Source: Candidatus Aminicenantota bacterium
GTDB lineage: Bacteria > Acidobacteriota > Aminicenantia > Aminicenantales > UBA8522
Length of the DNA: 9,765 nucleotides
Assembly (NCBI GenBank): GCA_016934895.1
Contig: JAFGRZ010000200.1
Span: 1-9,765, forward strand
Reading direction: 5' to 3'
Of this stretch, positions 1-5,858 are shown piece by piece. Each line of letters starts with the position of its first letter. Position 1 is the stretch's first letter. Made by a program: the position numbers and the translations under genes. The notes beneath the pieces are model-generated. The model did no database searches. It worked only from the letters and a program-made list of their open reading frames with translations, and had not been told where the DNA came from.

Positions 1-800
1 GGCGCGCAGAAGAGCATGCCGACCCAGGGATAGTTGTCGTTGAAGTACCAGGCCATCCGGCCCGCTTCCTTGACCGGCGCCCAGGTCCCCTCAATACCCG
101 CCGGGACGAGGGGCTTCCACAGGTTGAACATCTCTCCTCCGGCAATCTCCCGGAGCGCTCCCCACCCGCCCAGAACCTTGAGCCCGAAGTATGTCACCAG
201 GGCCGAGCCGATGACGAGGACGAATGTCTGCAGGGCCTCGGTGTAGGCGACGGCCCTGAGCCCGCCCATGACCGTGTAGAGCCCGGTGATAACGATGACC
301 AGGATGGACCCGATCCAGAAGCTGTCCAGGCCGAACCAGTTCAACTCCGGCAGGAGGACGCTGAAGACGATGCCCCCGGCAAAGATGCCGACGGCCAACT
401 TGGTCAGGACGTAGGCGACGAGAGAGATGAGCGACAGGACCGTCCGGGCCGACGCGGAGAAGCGCCTCTCCAAGAACTCCGGCATGGTGAAGACTTTCGA
501 CCTCATGTAGAACGGCACCATGACCCAGCCGAGCACGAGCAGACACCAGGCATGGAGCTCGTAGTGGGCCATGGCGACACCGTCGGTCGCGCCGGAACCG
601 GCCAGGCCGACGAGGTGCTCGGCCCCGATGTTCGAGGCAAAGATCGACGCGCCGATGATCAGCCAGCCGAGGTGCCGGCCCGCCAGAAAGTAGTCCGTCG
701 AGGTCCTCTGTTTCTGGCGCATGACCTTCCAGGCGAGGCCGAGGATGATGCCGAAGTAGACGAGGATGATGATCCAGTCGAGGGGTTTAAGGACGCTCAT
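1..800 (-). CDS. Sodium/solute symporter, SGLT-like (SSS family), 3' end beyond window
   Basis: The visible 266 residues are the N-terminal part of an inner-membrane Na+-coupled transporter of the solute:sodium symporter family (LeuT fold), which imports sugars or related solutes with sodium. The protein starts MSVLKPLDWIIILVYFG (first helix). It carries the SGLT signature GASIFASNIGAEHLVGLAG at about residues 50-68, then VMVPFYMRS and TMPEFLERRF near 93-113, then an ITGLYTVMGGLRAVAYTEALQ segment near 171-191, and ends in NDNYPWVGMLFCA. These blocks align in order with animal SGLT1 and Vibrio vSGLT as I remember them. The start is set by AAGGAGA about 5 bases before the ATG at 800-798. A weak -10-like TAAAAT lies at 834-839 on this strand. 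Family members are about 500-600 residues, so more than half is missing on the left. The substrate (glucose, galactose, myo-inositol, sialic acid or another) cannot be read from this part. Confidence 0.93.
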   Translation of the reverse strand, partial: MSVLKPLDWIIILVYFGIILGLAWKVMRQKQRTSTDYFLAGRHLGWLIIGASIFASNIGAEHLVGLAGSGATDGVAMAHYELHAWCLLVLGWVMVPFYMRSKVFTMPEFLERRFSASARTVLSLISLVAYVLTKLAVGIFAGGIVFSVLLPELNWFGLDSFWIGSILVIVITGLYTVMGGLRAVAYTEALQTFVLVIGSALVTYFGLKVLGGWGALREIAGGEMFNLWKPLVPAGIEGTWAPVKEAGRMAWYFNDNYPWVGMLFCA

Positions 801-869
801 AACGTCTCCTTCTCAGTCCGTCATCAGCCCCCGATTTTACCTCAGCCCGGCGCGGGGGAAAAGCTTTTT

Positions 870-1172
870 TTGGGCCCCTTAATCAAGGATGGGAAGCCGG
901 CGGTCGGACTATTCCGCATTATTGAGGCATTTTCTGAAGGGATCCCCTGGGAGGAAATCGGCGGCCCGCTCGCCCGGTCCGCAACATTCATCGAGGTGAC
1001 GGAAGAAGCGGCCGATGAAGCCGCGCGCATCTCGTTCGGAACGGGAATGCCCGCGCTCGACGCGCTCATCCTGGCGGGTTTGCTCAAGGCCGGATGCCGG
1101 ACGATCTACACCCGGGACGAGCACTTCACGAGATATGCCCGGAAGGGCGTCGAAATAATCCTCCTCGATTGA
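870..1172 (+). pseudogene. Truncated PIN-domain (VapC-like) RNase toxin fragment
   Basis: The reading frame ends with a recognisable PIN-domain C-terminal half: EEAADEAARISFGTGMP, then ALDALILAGLLKAGCRTIYT, then RDEHFTRYARKGVEIILLD. Two acidic positions of the PIN active site are present (the D of LDALI and the D of TRDEHF). The N-terminal strand with the first essential aspartate (usually LDTNVL-like) is absent. Upstream the frame runs into the symporter gene read antisense, so about 40-45 residues of the usual 130-140 are gone. PIN toxins of VapBC modules are Mg2+-dependent RNases paired with a small antitoxin; no antitoxin gene is seen beside it. A TTG at 870 with GGGGGA about 10 bases upstream could in principle start a 100-residue peptide, but it would lack a complete active site. 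I read it as a remnant left by a rearrangement next to the symporter; an intact short protein is less likely. Confidence 0.6.
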
Positions 1173-1222
1173 CCGGACGCCTGAGGTTTCTCTGTCGTCT
1201 TTATAATTCAAATAATTGGAGG

Positions 1223-1256
1223 CGAATCCAAAATTGTGGATTCGGAGGCTTTTTTT
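1223..1256 (+). terminator. Rho-independent terminator-like hairpin after the PIN fragment
   Basis: A perfect 8-bp stem CGAATCCA / TGGATTCG (1223-1230 and 1237-1244) encloses the 6-base loop AAATTG. A run of seven T follows at 1250-1256, five bases after the stem. It lies about 50 bp after the PIN fragment stop and 24 bp before the sigma-54 site, so it would insulate the downstream operon. The 5-base gap between stem and T-run is longer than ideal and the stem is only half GC. The inverted repeat could instead be a protein-binding site for the activator of the sigma-54 promoter. Confidence 0.5.
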
Positions 1257-1279
1257 GGGCATCGCCCGCCTTAAAAAGA

Positions 1280-1295
1280 TGGCATGATAATTGCT
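1280..1295 (+). promoter_or_regulatory. Sigma-54 (RpoN) -24/-12 promoter
   Basis: The 16 bases TGGCATGATAATTGCT match the RpoN consensus TGGCACGnnnnTTGCW at every defined position except the sixth (T for C). The invariant GG (1281-1282) and GC (1293-1294) have the required spacing. The predicted transcription start is about 1305, giving a leader of about 60 bases before the ATG at 1365. Promoters of this class depend on a bacterial enhancer-binding protein acting from upstream; none is encoded in the window. It would drive the propeller gene and the two barrel genes behind it. Confidence 0.75.
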
Positions 1296-1327
1296 GGCGT
1301 ATATGGCAGTTGGGGAGATATGTAATT

Positions 1328-1348
1328 AGGTCGACCTGAATCCGGATT
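1328..1348. repeat. Two adjacent 10-bp perfect palindromes in the operon leader
   Basis: AGGTCGACCT (1328-1337) and AATCCGGATT (1339-1348) are both perfect palindromes separated by one base. They sit between the predicted sigma-54 start and the ribosome binding site GGGAGG (1355-1360). The half-sites AATCC/GGATT recur in the hairpin at 1225-1242. They could be operator sites or small leader hairpins; nothing further can be read from the sequence. Confidence 0.45.
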
Positions 1349-1364
1349 GGAGTCGGGAGGCGGT

Positions 1365-3221
1365 ATGGTGAAGCCGCTGGGTCTCAAGGGCTTCTCGCTT
1401 TGCGTCTTATTGCCGATACTCACGGGCTTTGCCCTGGTCTCCTCCCGACCGGATATCTATCTGAACAGAGATAGTTCCGTTATCTCTGAGAGAGATCCGG
1501 ATCTCGCGGGAAGCGTCACCCTCTCCCAGGAAAAGATAAAGCCAAGGAAGAAGGCCGAAGAGTGGACCCGTCCAGAAATAATTTCAAGATCTGAAACTGC
1601 CCGGACGACCTGGGCCCGAACATACGGGGATTGGTATGAAGACAGCGTGGCGTCCATCCAAAAAACCAGCGACGGCGGGTTTGTCGTTGCCGGAAGTTCC
1701 TTCCATTATTCGAGCGGCATTCCCCGGGAGGCGCTGGTCTTGAAATCATCTCCCGGGGGAGAGATCGAATGGCAGTACTATTTTCCTGAGGCCGCAGAGG
1801 CCGCTTCCATCAAACAGACCTCAGATGGCGGATTCATCGTCGCAGGAAGTACGACAGCCCCGGATCCGGGACAAAGCGATGTCCGTGATTTCTGGGTGGC
1901 CAAGCTCGACCCGGCAGGCGTCATGGAATGGCAAAGGACGTATGGAGAGAGGAAGGATGACCGGGCCAGGTCCGTCTGGCAGACGGCGGCGGGGGATTAC
2001 GTCGTTGTTGGCACGACGGAATCCTTCGGCGCCGGGGAAAGAGATATTTGGATCTTGAAGCTGTCCTCAACCGGGACGGTCGAGTGGCAGCGAACCTACG
2101 GAGGCGTCACCGCCGACACGGCTGAATGCGCCTGCCCGACCGCAGATGGAGGGCTCATCGTCGCCGGGTCCACGATCATTGAAGAAAGCAAACTGAATGC
2201 TATGTTGGTTCTCAAGCTGAACTCTGGTGGGGACATTGATTGGCAGCATCGATATCGAAACAGTTATGACGATGGGGAGGACACCGCTAGCAGCATTCTG
2301 CCAACAACTGATGGCGGATGCATCATCATCGGAAAAAGCAGAGACGCGATTATCTTGTTCAAGCTCTCGCTGGGGGGCGCCATCGAATGGCAGCGTATCC
2401 ATCTATCGCTCTCGTATTTTGAAGCTGTCAAGAACCTGATCAAGGCGATAAAACCTACATCCGACGGCGGGTATGTCGCCGTCGGCACGACTCCTTATTT
2501 CACAATAAGAGACGATGAAATCTGCGTCTTAAAGCTCACTGCCGACGGCGTTATCGAATGGGCGCTCGCTTATGGAGGCGAAAGGTACGACGATATCGGA
2601 TTGGATATTGAACCGCTTGAGGACGGCAAATATTGCGTCGCCGGAATCACCCGTTCTTTTGGAGCGGGTGAATCAGACATCCTGATTCTCAATATCGATG
2701 CCGGCGGAGGCATCGATAGATTTCCTGAAATCATATCCAATTTGCACTTTGACCCCTATGGGCATTTTTACATTGATCCCTATGGGCCTAGTAGGGGTTG
2801 GCTGGTCGCCCAGAATTCGAGCTTTCGATCCCATGAAACCACGGCGGGTGCGGGCCAACTTGCCTTGGAGTATCGGCCAGCGGAAAAGACAAGCGGGTTG
2901 GTTTTCAGTCCTCCTTATCTGTCTGGCTATAGAAAATTGAACCGCTCACTATCCCAGGCGGAGTATATCGACCTTCTGAGCTGGGAAGCGAACCCCAACA
3001 ACAGCGACCTGAACATCGTGAAACATAGGCTGTATATGCAGGACCCCTACTATACGGCCTGGTTGGTCGAGGAATTTCCTGCCCAAACCAAAACATACCT
3101 AGTCAGGAATGCGCCGCAAAACAAAGAGAGAACCTATTCTCTTTCCGCGGTCACGGATAAAGGGGAGGAAGGGATGCGGACGTTCATCACGCTGGTCAGA
3201 GCCGGAGAATATTCGCGATGA
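1365..3221 (+). CDS. Secreted seven-repeat beta-propeller protein with C-terminal FN3-like domain
   Basis: This 618-residue protein has no recognised enzymatic motif. Residues 1-27 are a signal peptide (MVKPLGLKGF followed by a hydrophobic core), without a lipobox, so it is exported. Residues 83-452 hold seven copies of a roughly 50-60-residue unit. Each copy is of the form W-x-RTYGG, an acidic patch, a T-S/A-DGG-(F/Y)-IVAG-T core, a DIW-LKL strand and a closing G-x-(I/V)-EWQ. Seven such units suggest a seven-bladed propeller. A region around 460-520 contains two DPYG motifs, and 525-610 resembles a fibronectin type III domain (LLSWEANPNN, HRLYMQD, ERTYSLSAVTDKGEEG). The start was placed at this ATG because GGGAGG lies four bases upstream; the in-frame TTG at 1347 has no ribosome binding site. 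Its stop overlaps the next start as ATGA. A role in surface display or in binding a ligand or partner is inference only. Confidence 0.85.
   Translation: MVKPLGLKGFSLCVLLPILTGFALVSSRPDIYLNRDSSVISERDPDLAGSVTLSQEKIKPRKKAEEWTRPEIISRSETARTTWARTYGDWYEDSVASIQKTSDGGFVVAGSSFHYSSGIPREALVLKSSPGGEIEWQYYFPEAAEAASIKQTSDGGFIVAGSTTAPDPGQSDVRDFWVAKLDPAGVMEWQRTYGERKDDRARSVWQTAAGDYVVVGTTESFGAGERDIWILKLSSTGTVEWQRTYGGVTADTAECACPTADGGLIVAGSTIIEESKLNAMLVLKLNSGGDIDWQHRYRNSYDDGEDTASSILPTTDGGCIIIGKSRDAIILFKLSLGGAIEWQRIHLSLSYFEAVKNLIKAIKPTSDGGYVAVGTTPYFTIRDDEICVLKLTADGVIEWALAYGGERYDDIGLDIEPLEDGKYCVAGITRSFGAGESDILILNIDAGGGIDRFPEIISNLHFDPYGHFYIDPYGPSRGWLVAQNSSFRSHETTAGAGQLALEYRPAEKTSGLVFSPPYLSGYRKLNRSLSQAEYIDLLSWEANPNNSDLNIVKHRLYMQDPYYTAWLVEEFPAQTKTYLVRNAPQNKERTYSLSAVTDKGEEGMRTFITLVRAGEYSR
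1611..2720 (+). repeat. Seven tandem protein-level repeats (propeller blades)
   Basis: The repeat shows at protein level, with only fragmentary DNA identity, so the copies are old. Each blade ends in a variant of IEWQ: EIEWQ, VMEWQ, TVEWQ, DIDWQ, AIEWQ, VIEWA and GIDRF in order. The middle carries DGG followed by (F/Y/L/C)(V/I) and a G(S/T/K) turn. Blade 3 has AAGDY and blade 7 EDGKY in place of DGG-(F/Y). Blades 5 and 6 are the most divergent in spacing. Confidence 0.8.
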
Positions 3222-3766
3222 AAAGGCTCCTCGCCTGGCTGACGCTGGCGCTTCTTCTGACCGGAATGGCGCTTGCGGACGAAGCCATGATCAAGCTCCG
3301 GGCCGGATACTTCCATCCGCGGGACAAGGATTTCAGGGACATTTACGGTGGGGGAATGACATTCGGGCTGGAAGTGAGTGCGGAAGCGGCGAAAAATGTC
3401 GAGTTGTGGGTAGAGGCCGGATATTTCTCGAAGAAGGGGGAGCTCTCCTACACCAGAGAAACCGCCCGGCTCCGGATCGTCCCGGCTGGCGGCGGTGTGA
3501 GATATGTCTGGACTGCGGGGAGGTTGAACTATTATTGCGGCTTGGGGTTGAATTATTACAGCTACCGGGAGGCGAGCCCGCTCGGCACGGTCCACTGGGG
3601 CCGGCCGGGCTTGGCGGCCGGCATAGGGGGCCGGCTCCGGGCCGCTGAAAATGCGTCCATCGATCTTTCCGTCGGTTATTCCCATTGCAGGATGAAGCCC
3701 GCCGACTTTGCCTTCAACGTGGGAGGATGGGAGCTGGTGATCGGCCTGGCCTATCGGCTCCGCTGA
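3218..3766 (+). CDS. Outer-membrane beta-barrel protein (small porin-like)
   Basis: The 182-residue product begins with a clear signal peptide (MKRLLAWLTLALLLTGMALA, cleavage likely before DEA). The rest is alternating amphipathic strands rich in glycine and aromatic residues: IKLRAGYFHP, MTFGLEVSAE, VELWVEAGYFSK, YYCGLGLNYYSY, ASIDLSVGYSH, WELVIGLAYRLR. The protein ends in a strand pattern finishing in LAYRLR, compatible with an eight-stranded barrel of the OMP_b-brl/OmpW-like size class. The start overlaps the stop of the propeller gene (ATGA), and a GGAG lies 10 bases upstream, so translation is probably coupled. No substrate or catalytic residue can be named. Confidence 0.8.
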   Translation: MKRLLAWLTLALLLTGMALADEAMIKLRAGYFHPRDKDFRDIYGGGMTFGLEVSAEAAKNVELWVEAGYFSKKGELSYTRETARLRIVPAGGGVRYVWTAGRLNYYCGLGLNYYSYREASPLGTVHWGRPGLAAGIGGRLRAAENASIDLSVGYSHCRMKPADFAFNVGGWELVIGLAYRLR

Positions 3767-3774
3767 GGAACAAT

Positions 3775-4485
3775 ATGGCTCGAGCAAAAAGAGGGCGTCT
3801 CAAGAAATATGTTCTCGCTTTTTTCCTGGGAATTCCCCTGGTTGCCGCCGCGAGCGCCCAGGAGGTCAAACTGCTGGGCGGTGCCGGTCTTTCCAGTTAT
3901 TCCATCTGTCCGCGAGGAGTCCGGAACTGGTACTCCCCCTATCTGGAATTCCAAACCGCCTACCGGCCGGGATTTCTCGTCGGGGCGGGCCTCGAATGTT
4001 CTCTCGCGAAAAGGGTCGGCCTGGAGATCGATATCCTCTACTTTCAAAAAGGAAGCAAGCTCAGCGCCACCCGTCTGCTTGATGAGCCCGCGTGGGAATC
4101 GGAGTACACCCTGAACGTCATCAGCCTTCCCATCCTGGTGAAACTCAAAGCCCTCCCCGGTTCGTCCCCTTATCTCGTCCACGGCGGAGAACTGTCCTAT
4201 GTCATCGCGCATAGGTCTGCTTCAACATATTATCCGGACCCCTATATCTATCCGGCCGAGCCCAATGCTTTGTCCGAGGATATCAAAGAAAAAACGCGGC
4301 GCGTAGGGCTGGGAGCTGTCGTCGGCGCAGGTTGGGAGATTCGATACCGGGGCGTTGCCCTTTCGATCGAGCTCAGGTACCATTTCGGACTCTTGAACCT
4401 GCTCTCTGAAGAGGGATCCGGGCCTTTGTCCATCGCCTCGATGAAGTCCAACTCCCAGGTCATCCTCTGCGGGCTTAGGTTTTGA
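3775..4485 (+). CDS. PorT-like outer-membrane beta-barrel protein
   Basis: This 236-residue protein has a basic N-terminus (MARAKRGRLKK), a hydrophobic stretch and a probable cleavage site AASAQ-E near residue 29. The body resembles the PorT/OMP_b-brl_2 barrel family: GFLVGAGLECSLAKRVGLEI, then ILYFQKGSKLSA, then TLNVISLPILVKLKA and PYLVHGGELSYVI. The YFQKG and LPILVK blocks are typical for that family. It ends with a strand, QVILCGLRF, with the C-terminal phenylalanine expected of outer-membrane proteins recognised by the BAM machinery. A longer frame from 3685 is open, but GAGGAA at 3765-3770 overlaps the previous stop and lies four bases before this ATG, which also places the signal peptide at the N-terminus. 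It is the third gene of the presumed sigma-54 operon and its last 11 bases overlap the convergent acetyltransferase gene. Confidence 0.82.
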   Translation: MARAKRGRLKKYVLAFFLGIPLVAAASAQEVKLLGGAGLSSYSICPRGVRNWYSPYLEFQTAYRPGFLVGAGLECSLAKRVGLEIDILYFQKGSKLSATRLLDEPAWESEYTLNVISLPILVKLKALPGSSPYLVHGGELSYVIAHRSASTYYPDPYIYPAEPNALSEDIKEKTRRVGLGAVVGAGWEIRYRGVALSIELRYHFGLLNLLSEEGSGPLSIASMKSNSQVILCGLRF

Positions 4486-5233
4486 GCATCTTGAAGAACT
4501 CGTCCTTTAACAGATATCGATAGCTCAACAGGCGGCCGTCCAGAACGACATTGAACACGCCATAGGGTGACGGTGAAAGTCTCTTCGCTTCAGCGGCCGA
4601 CGTGAGCTCGACGGCGCGGCTTCTGATCCCCCTTTCAGCGGCCGCATCGAGGAGCGTCATTGTCGCATCCTCAAGATAGGGACACTGGTCGGACCGCAAT
4701 ACGGTCAAACCCTTGCCGAATCGCTTGGCCCTCTCCTCCCAATCGTCCGGAAAAGAAGGCAGAGGGGCGGACTTGAAGGACTTGACCACGAGGGTGAATG
4801 AGGGCAGCGCCTCGGCGACGGGCTTAAAGCCCTGTTTTAGCAGGAGTTCTTTCCCGGCCAGCCAGGTGCCTTCGCTCGTCACCATGGCCGCCCCGGCCAT
4901 CCCCGATCTCTTCGCGTCCTGGAGACATTCGTCGATAAGCAAGCCGCCGAAGCCTTTGTTCTTGCTCTTCCCGACCACCCAGAGACAATGGATGAACATG
5001 AAATGATCCGCGCCATTGACGGCGCGCCAGGCGAATTCACCGGGAATATATTCGATGAAGCCCCGCTCCGGGAGCTTCAGCATCTTGATTCTCAACCCCT
5101 CGTCAAACCGGGCTCTGACCCAATCGAACTTCCGCCGGAAACCTTCAGTTTTCCTCTTGCTCATGTAGCAGAAGAACCCAGTTTCCGAGACGTTGGCCTG
5201 GGTGACCTCGATTAGCTCGACTTTTTTCGACAT
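4475..5233 (-). CDS. yoaP: YoaP-like GNAT N-acetyltransferase with thioredoxin-like C-terminal domain
   Basis: The 252-residue product matches the Bacillus YoaP family in length and layout as I remember it. The N-terminal part is a GNAT fold. ANVSETGFFCYMSKRKTEGF (13-32) is followed by FIEYIPGEFAWRAVNG (59-74) and the acetyl-CoA loop VVGKSKNKGFGGLLI (86-100, with the K-x-K-G-x-G core), then VTSEGTWLAGKELLLKQGF (118-136). The C-terminal part (about 172-252) is a YoaP-type thioredoxin-like domain with LRSDQCPYLEDA (179-190) and the cis-proline-like PSPYGVFNVVLDG (221-233). The single CPY cysteine suggests binding or a monothiol role. The substrate is unknown. The start is fixed by GAGGGA six bases upstream; the frame is open further up only because it runs under the preceding gene. 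The start overlaps the preceding stop (TGATG). Confidence 0.88.
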   Translation of the reverse strand: MSKKVELIEVTQANVSETGFFCYMSKRKTEGFRRKFDWVRARFDEGLRIKMLKLPERGFIEYIPGEFAWRAVNGADHFMFIHCLWVVGKSKNKGFGGLLIDECLQDAKRSGMAGAAMVTSEGTWLAGKELLLKQGFKPVAEALPSFTLVVKSFKSAPLPSFPDDWEERAKRFGKGLTVLRSDQCPYLEDATMTLLDAAAERGIRSRAVELTSAAEAKRLSPSPYGVFNVVLDGRLLSYRYLLKDEFFKMLKT

Positions 5234-5646
5234 CAGCGTTCCCTCGACCGTGTGAATGGTACTTCCATGACCGTCTTCTGTCCGCCCCGGGAATCGGGAG
5301 AAAACATTCTCAAGACCAGGCTGTCGGGCCCGGTTTTGGCGAACGTCTGGGACAGCAACGACCCGTGCCAATTCATGAACAACAGGCCATCATCGAGGAA
5401 CCTGCAGGTGGCGGCGTCGAAGTTCCCCAAGTTCTCGAACCACCAGTACCTATGGATCTTCCATTTTTCATCCCAGGCCAAGACGCCGTGGGCTTCGGCC
5501 CTGTCCCCCGTCGAGAAGGAGGCAGAGTAATCGAAAAAAACATACTTGCCATGGAGGATTCTCCTGAAAGTCCCGCTTCCCGAGCCCGTTATCGCAGGGC
5601 TGAATTCGCTCTCCGGAATCCTGTATTCCATCTTCCATATGCCCAA
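5233..5646 (-). CDS. DUF1579-like protein, start region interrupted by an amber codon
   Basis: The readable part is 137 residues: a beta-rich domain with GIWKMEYRIPESEFSP, GTFRRILHGKYVFFDYSA, HGVLAWDEKWKIHRYWWF, FLDDGLLFMNWHGSL and LVLRMFSPDS. This order (G-x-W near the N-terminus, a Y-V-F-F-D-Y strand, then a 'WDE...YWWF' strand pair) resembles DUF1579-type lipocalin-like domains; function unknown. The TTG at 5646 given here as start has no good ribosome binding site, and M at 5631 is an alternative. The natural start seems to be ATGATG at 5670, with GGAGG eight bases upstream, but an in-frame TAG at 5655-5653 separates it from the domain. The conceptual sequence is MMGKF, stop, FLLGIWKMEY, so only codon 6 is wrong. 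It may be a young pseudogene, a sequencing or assembly error, or translated by reinitiation. Its stop overlaps the yoaP start by one base. Confidence 0.7.
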   Translation of the reverse strand: MGIWKMEYRIPESEFSPAITGSGSGTFRRILHGKYVFFDYSASFSTGDRAEAHGVLAWDEKWKIHRYWWFENLGNFDAATCRFLDDGLLFMNWHGSLLSQTFAKTGPDSLVLRMFSPDSRGGQKTVMEVPFTRSRER

Positions 5647-5652
5647 TAAAAA

Positions 5653-5683
5653 CTAAAATTTCCCCATCATCTCAAGATCCTCC
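5653..5683 (-). promoter_or_regulatory. Ribosome binding site and original start of the DUF1579 gene, followed by premature TAG
   Basis: On the minus strand GGAGG (5683-5679) is followed after eight bases by ATGATG (5670-5665), GGG AAA TTT and the stop TAG (5655-5653). The same frame then continues TTT TTA TTG GGC ATA TGG into the DUF1579 domain. The strong ribosome binding site and the ATGA overlap with the upstream frame argue that this was the working start. Confidence 0.6.
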
Positions 5684-5857
5684 GGATATTCTCGTCGTAG
5701 GTCGCCTTTCCACGGTCATCCTTTACTTCCGGGGACACCAACCCTAATTCGTGGGAACAGTCGTTTCTGAGCAAGATAAAGTGAGTGTCCCCATAATTCA
5801 GGCGTTAAAGATACCAGTTCGGGATATGCCTTTTCAACCCTGCTTTTCTGTTGAGGG
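5667..5857 (-). pseudogene. C-terminal remnant of an unidentified gene, split over two frames
   Basis: Between the PD40 gene and the DUF1579 gene the minus strand has coding character but no complete gene. One frame reads KSRVEKAYPELVSLTPELWG. A frame shifted by one base then reads DTHFILLRNDCSHELGLVSP followed by EVKDDRGKATYDENIRRILR and TGA at 5669-5667. That stop overlaps the DUF1579 ATG as ATGA, the same junction type used by other gene pairs here. I infer that an upstream gene of the DUF1579-yoaP operon was cut off at its 5' side, near the end of the PD40 gene, and then frameshifted around 5785. I do not recognise the family. Without a homology search the first frame could be chance, so the C-terminal 40 codons are the better supported part. 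Confidence 0.4.
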
Positions 5858-5858
5858 G

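Noticed and set aside
552..869. Upstream extension of the PIN-fragment reading frame on the plus strand
   Set aside because: It lies fully antisense to the symporter gene and its 5' region; the translated sequence has no PIN features, so it is a shadow frame.
1202..1207. Perfect TATAAT as a sigma-70 -10 element
   Set aside because: No -35-like hexamer is found at 16-18 bp upstream, and a transcript from here would meet the hairpin and T-run within 50 bases. An untested small RNA remains possible but unsupported.
3134..3787. Long minus-strand open frame of 217 codons and a plus-strand frame at 3109-3648
   Set aside because: Both cover the small barrel gene, which has a clear signal peptide, a coupled start and barrel strands. 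The shadow products are proline/arginine-rich and have no domain.
5653..5655. Genome-wide recoding of TAG as a sense codon
   Set aside because: The PD40 gene and the response regulator gene both end with TAG at the expected C-termini, so TAG works as a stop here.
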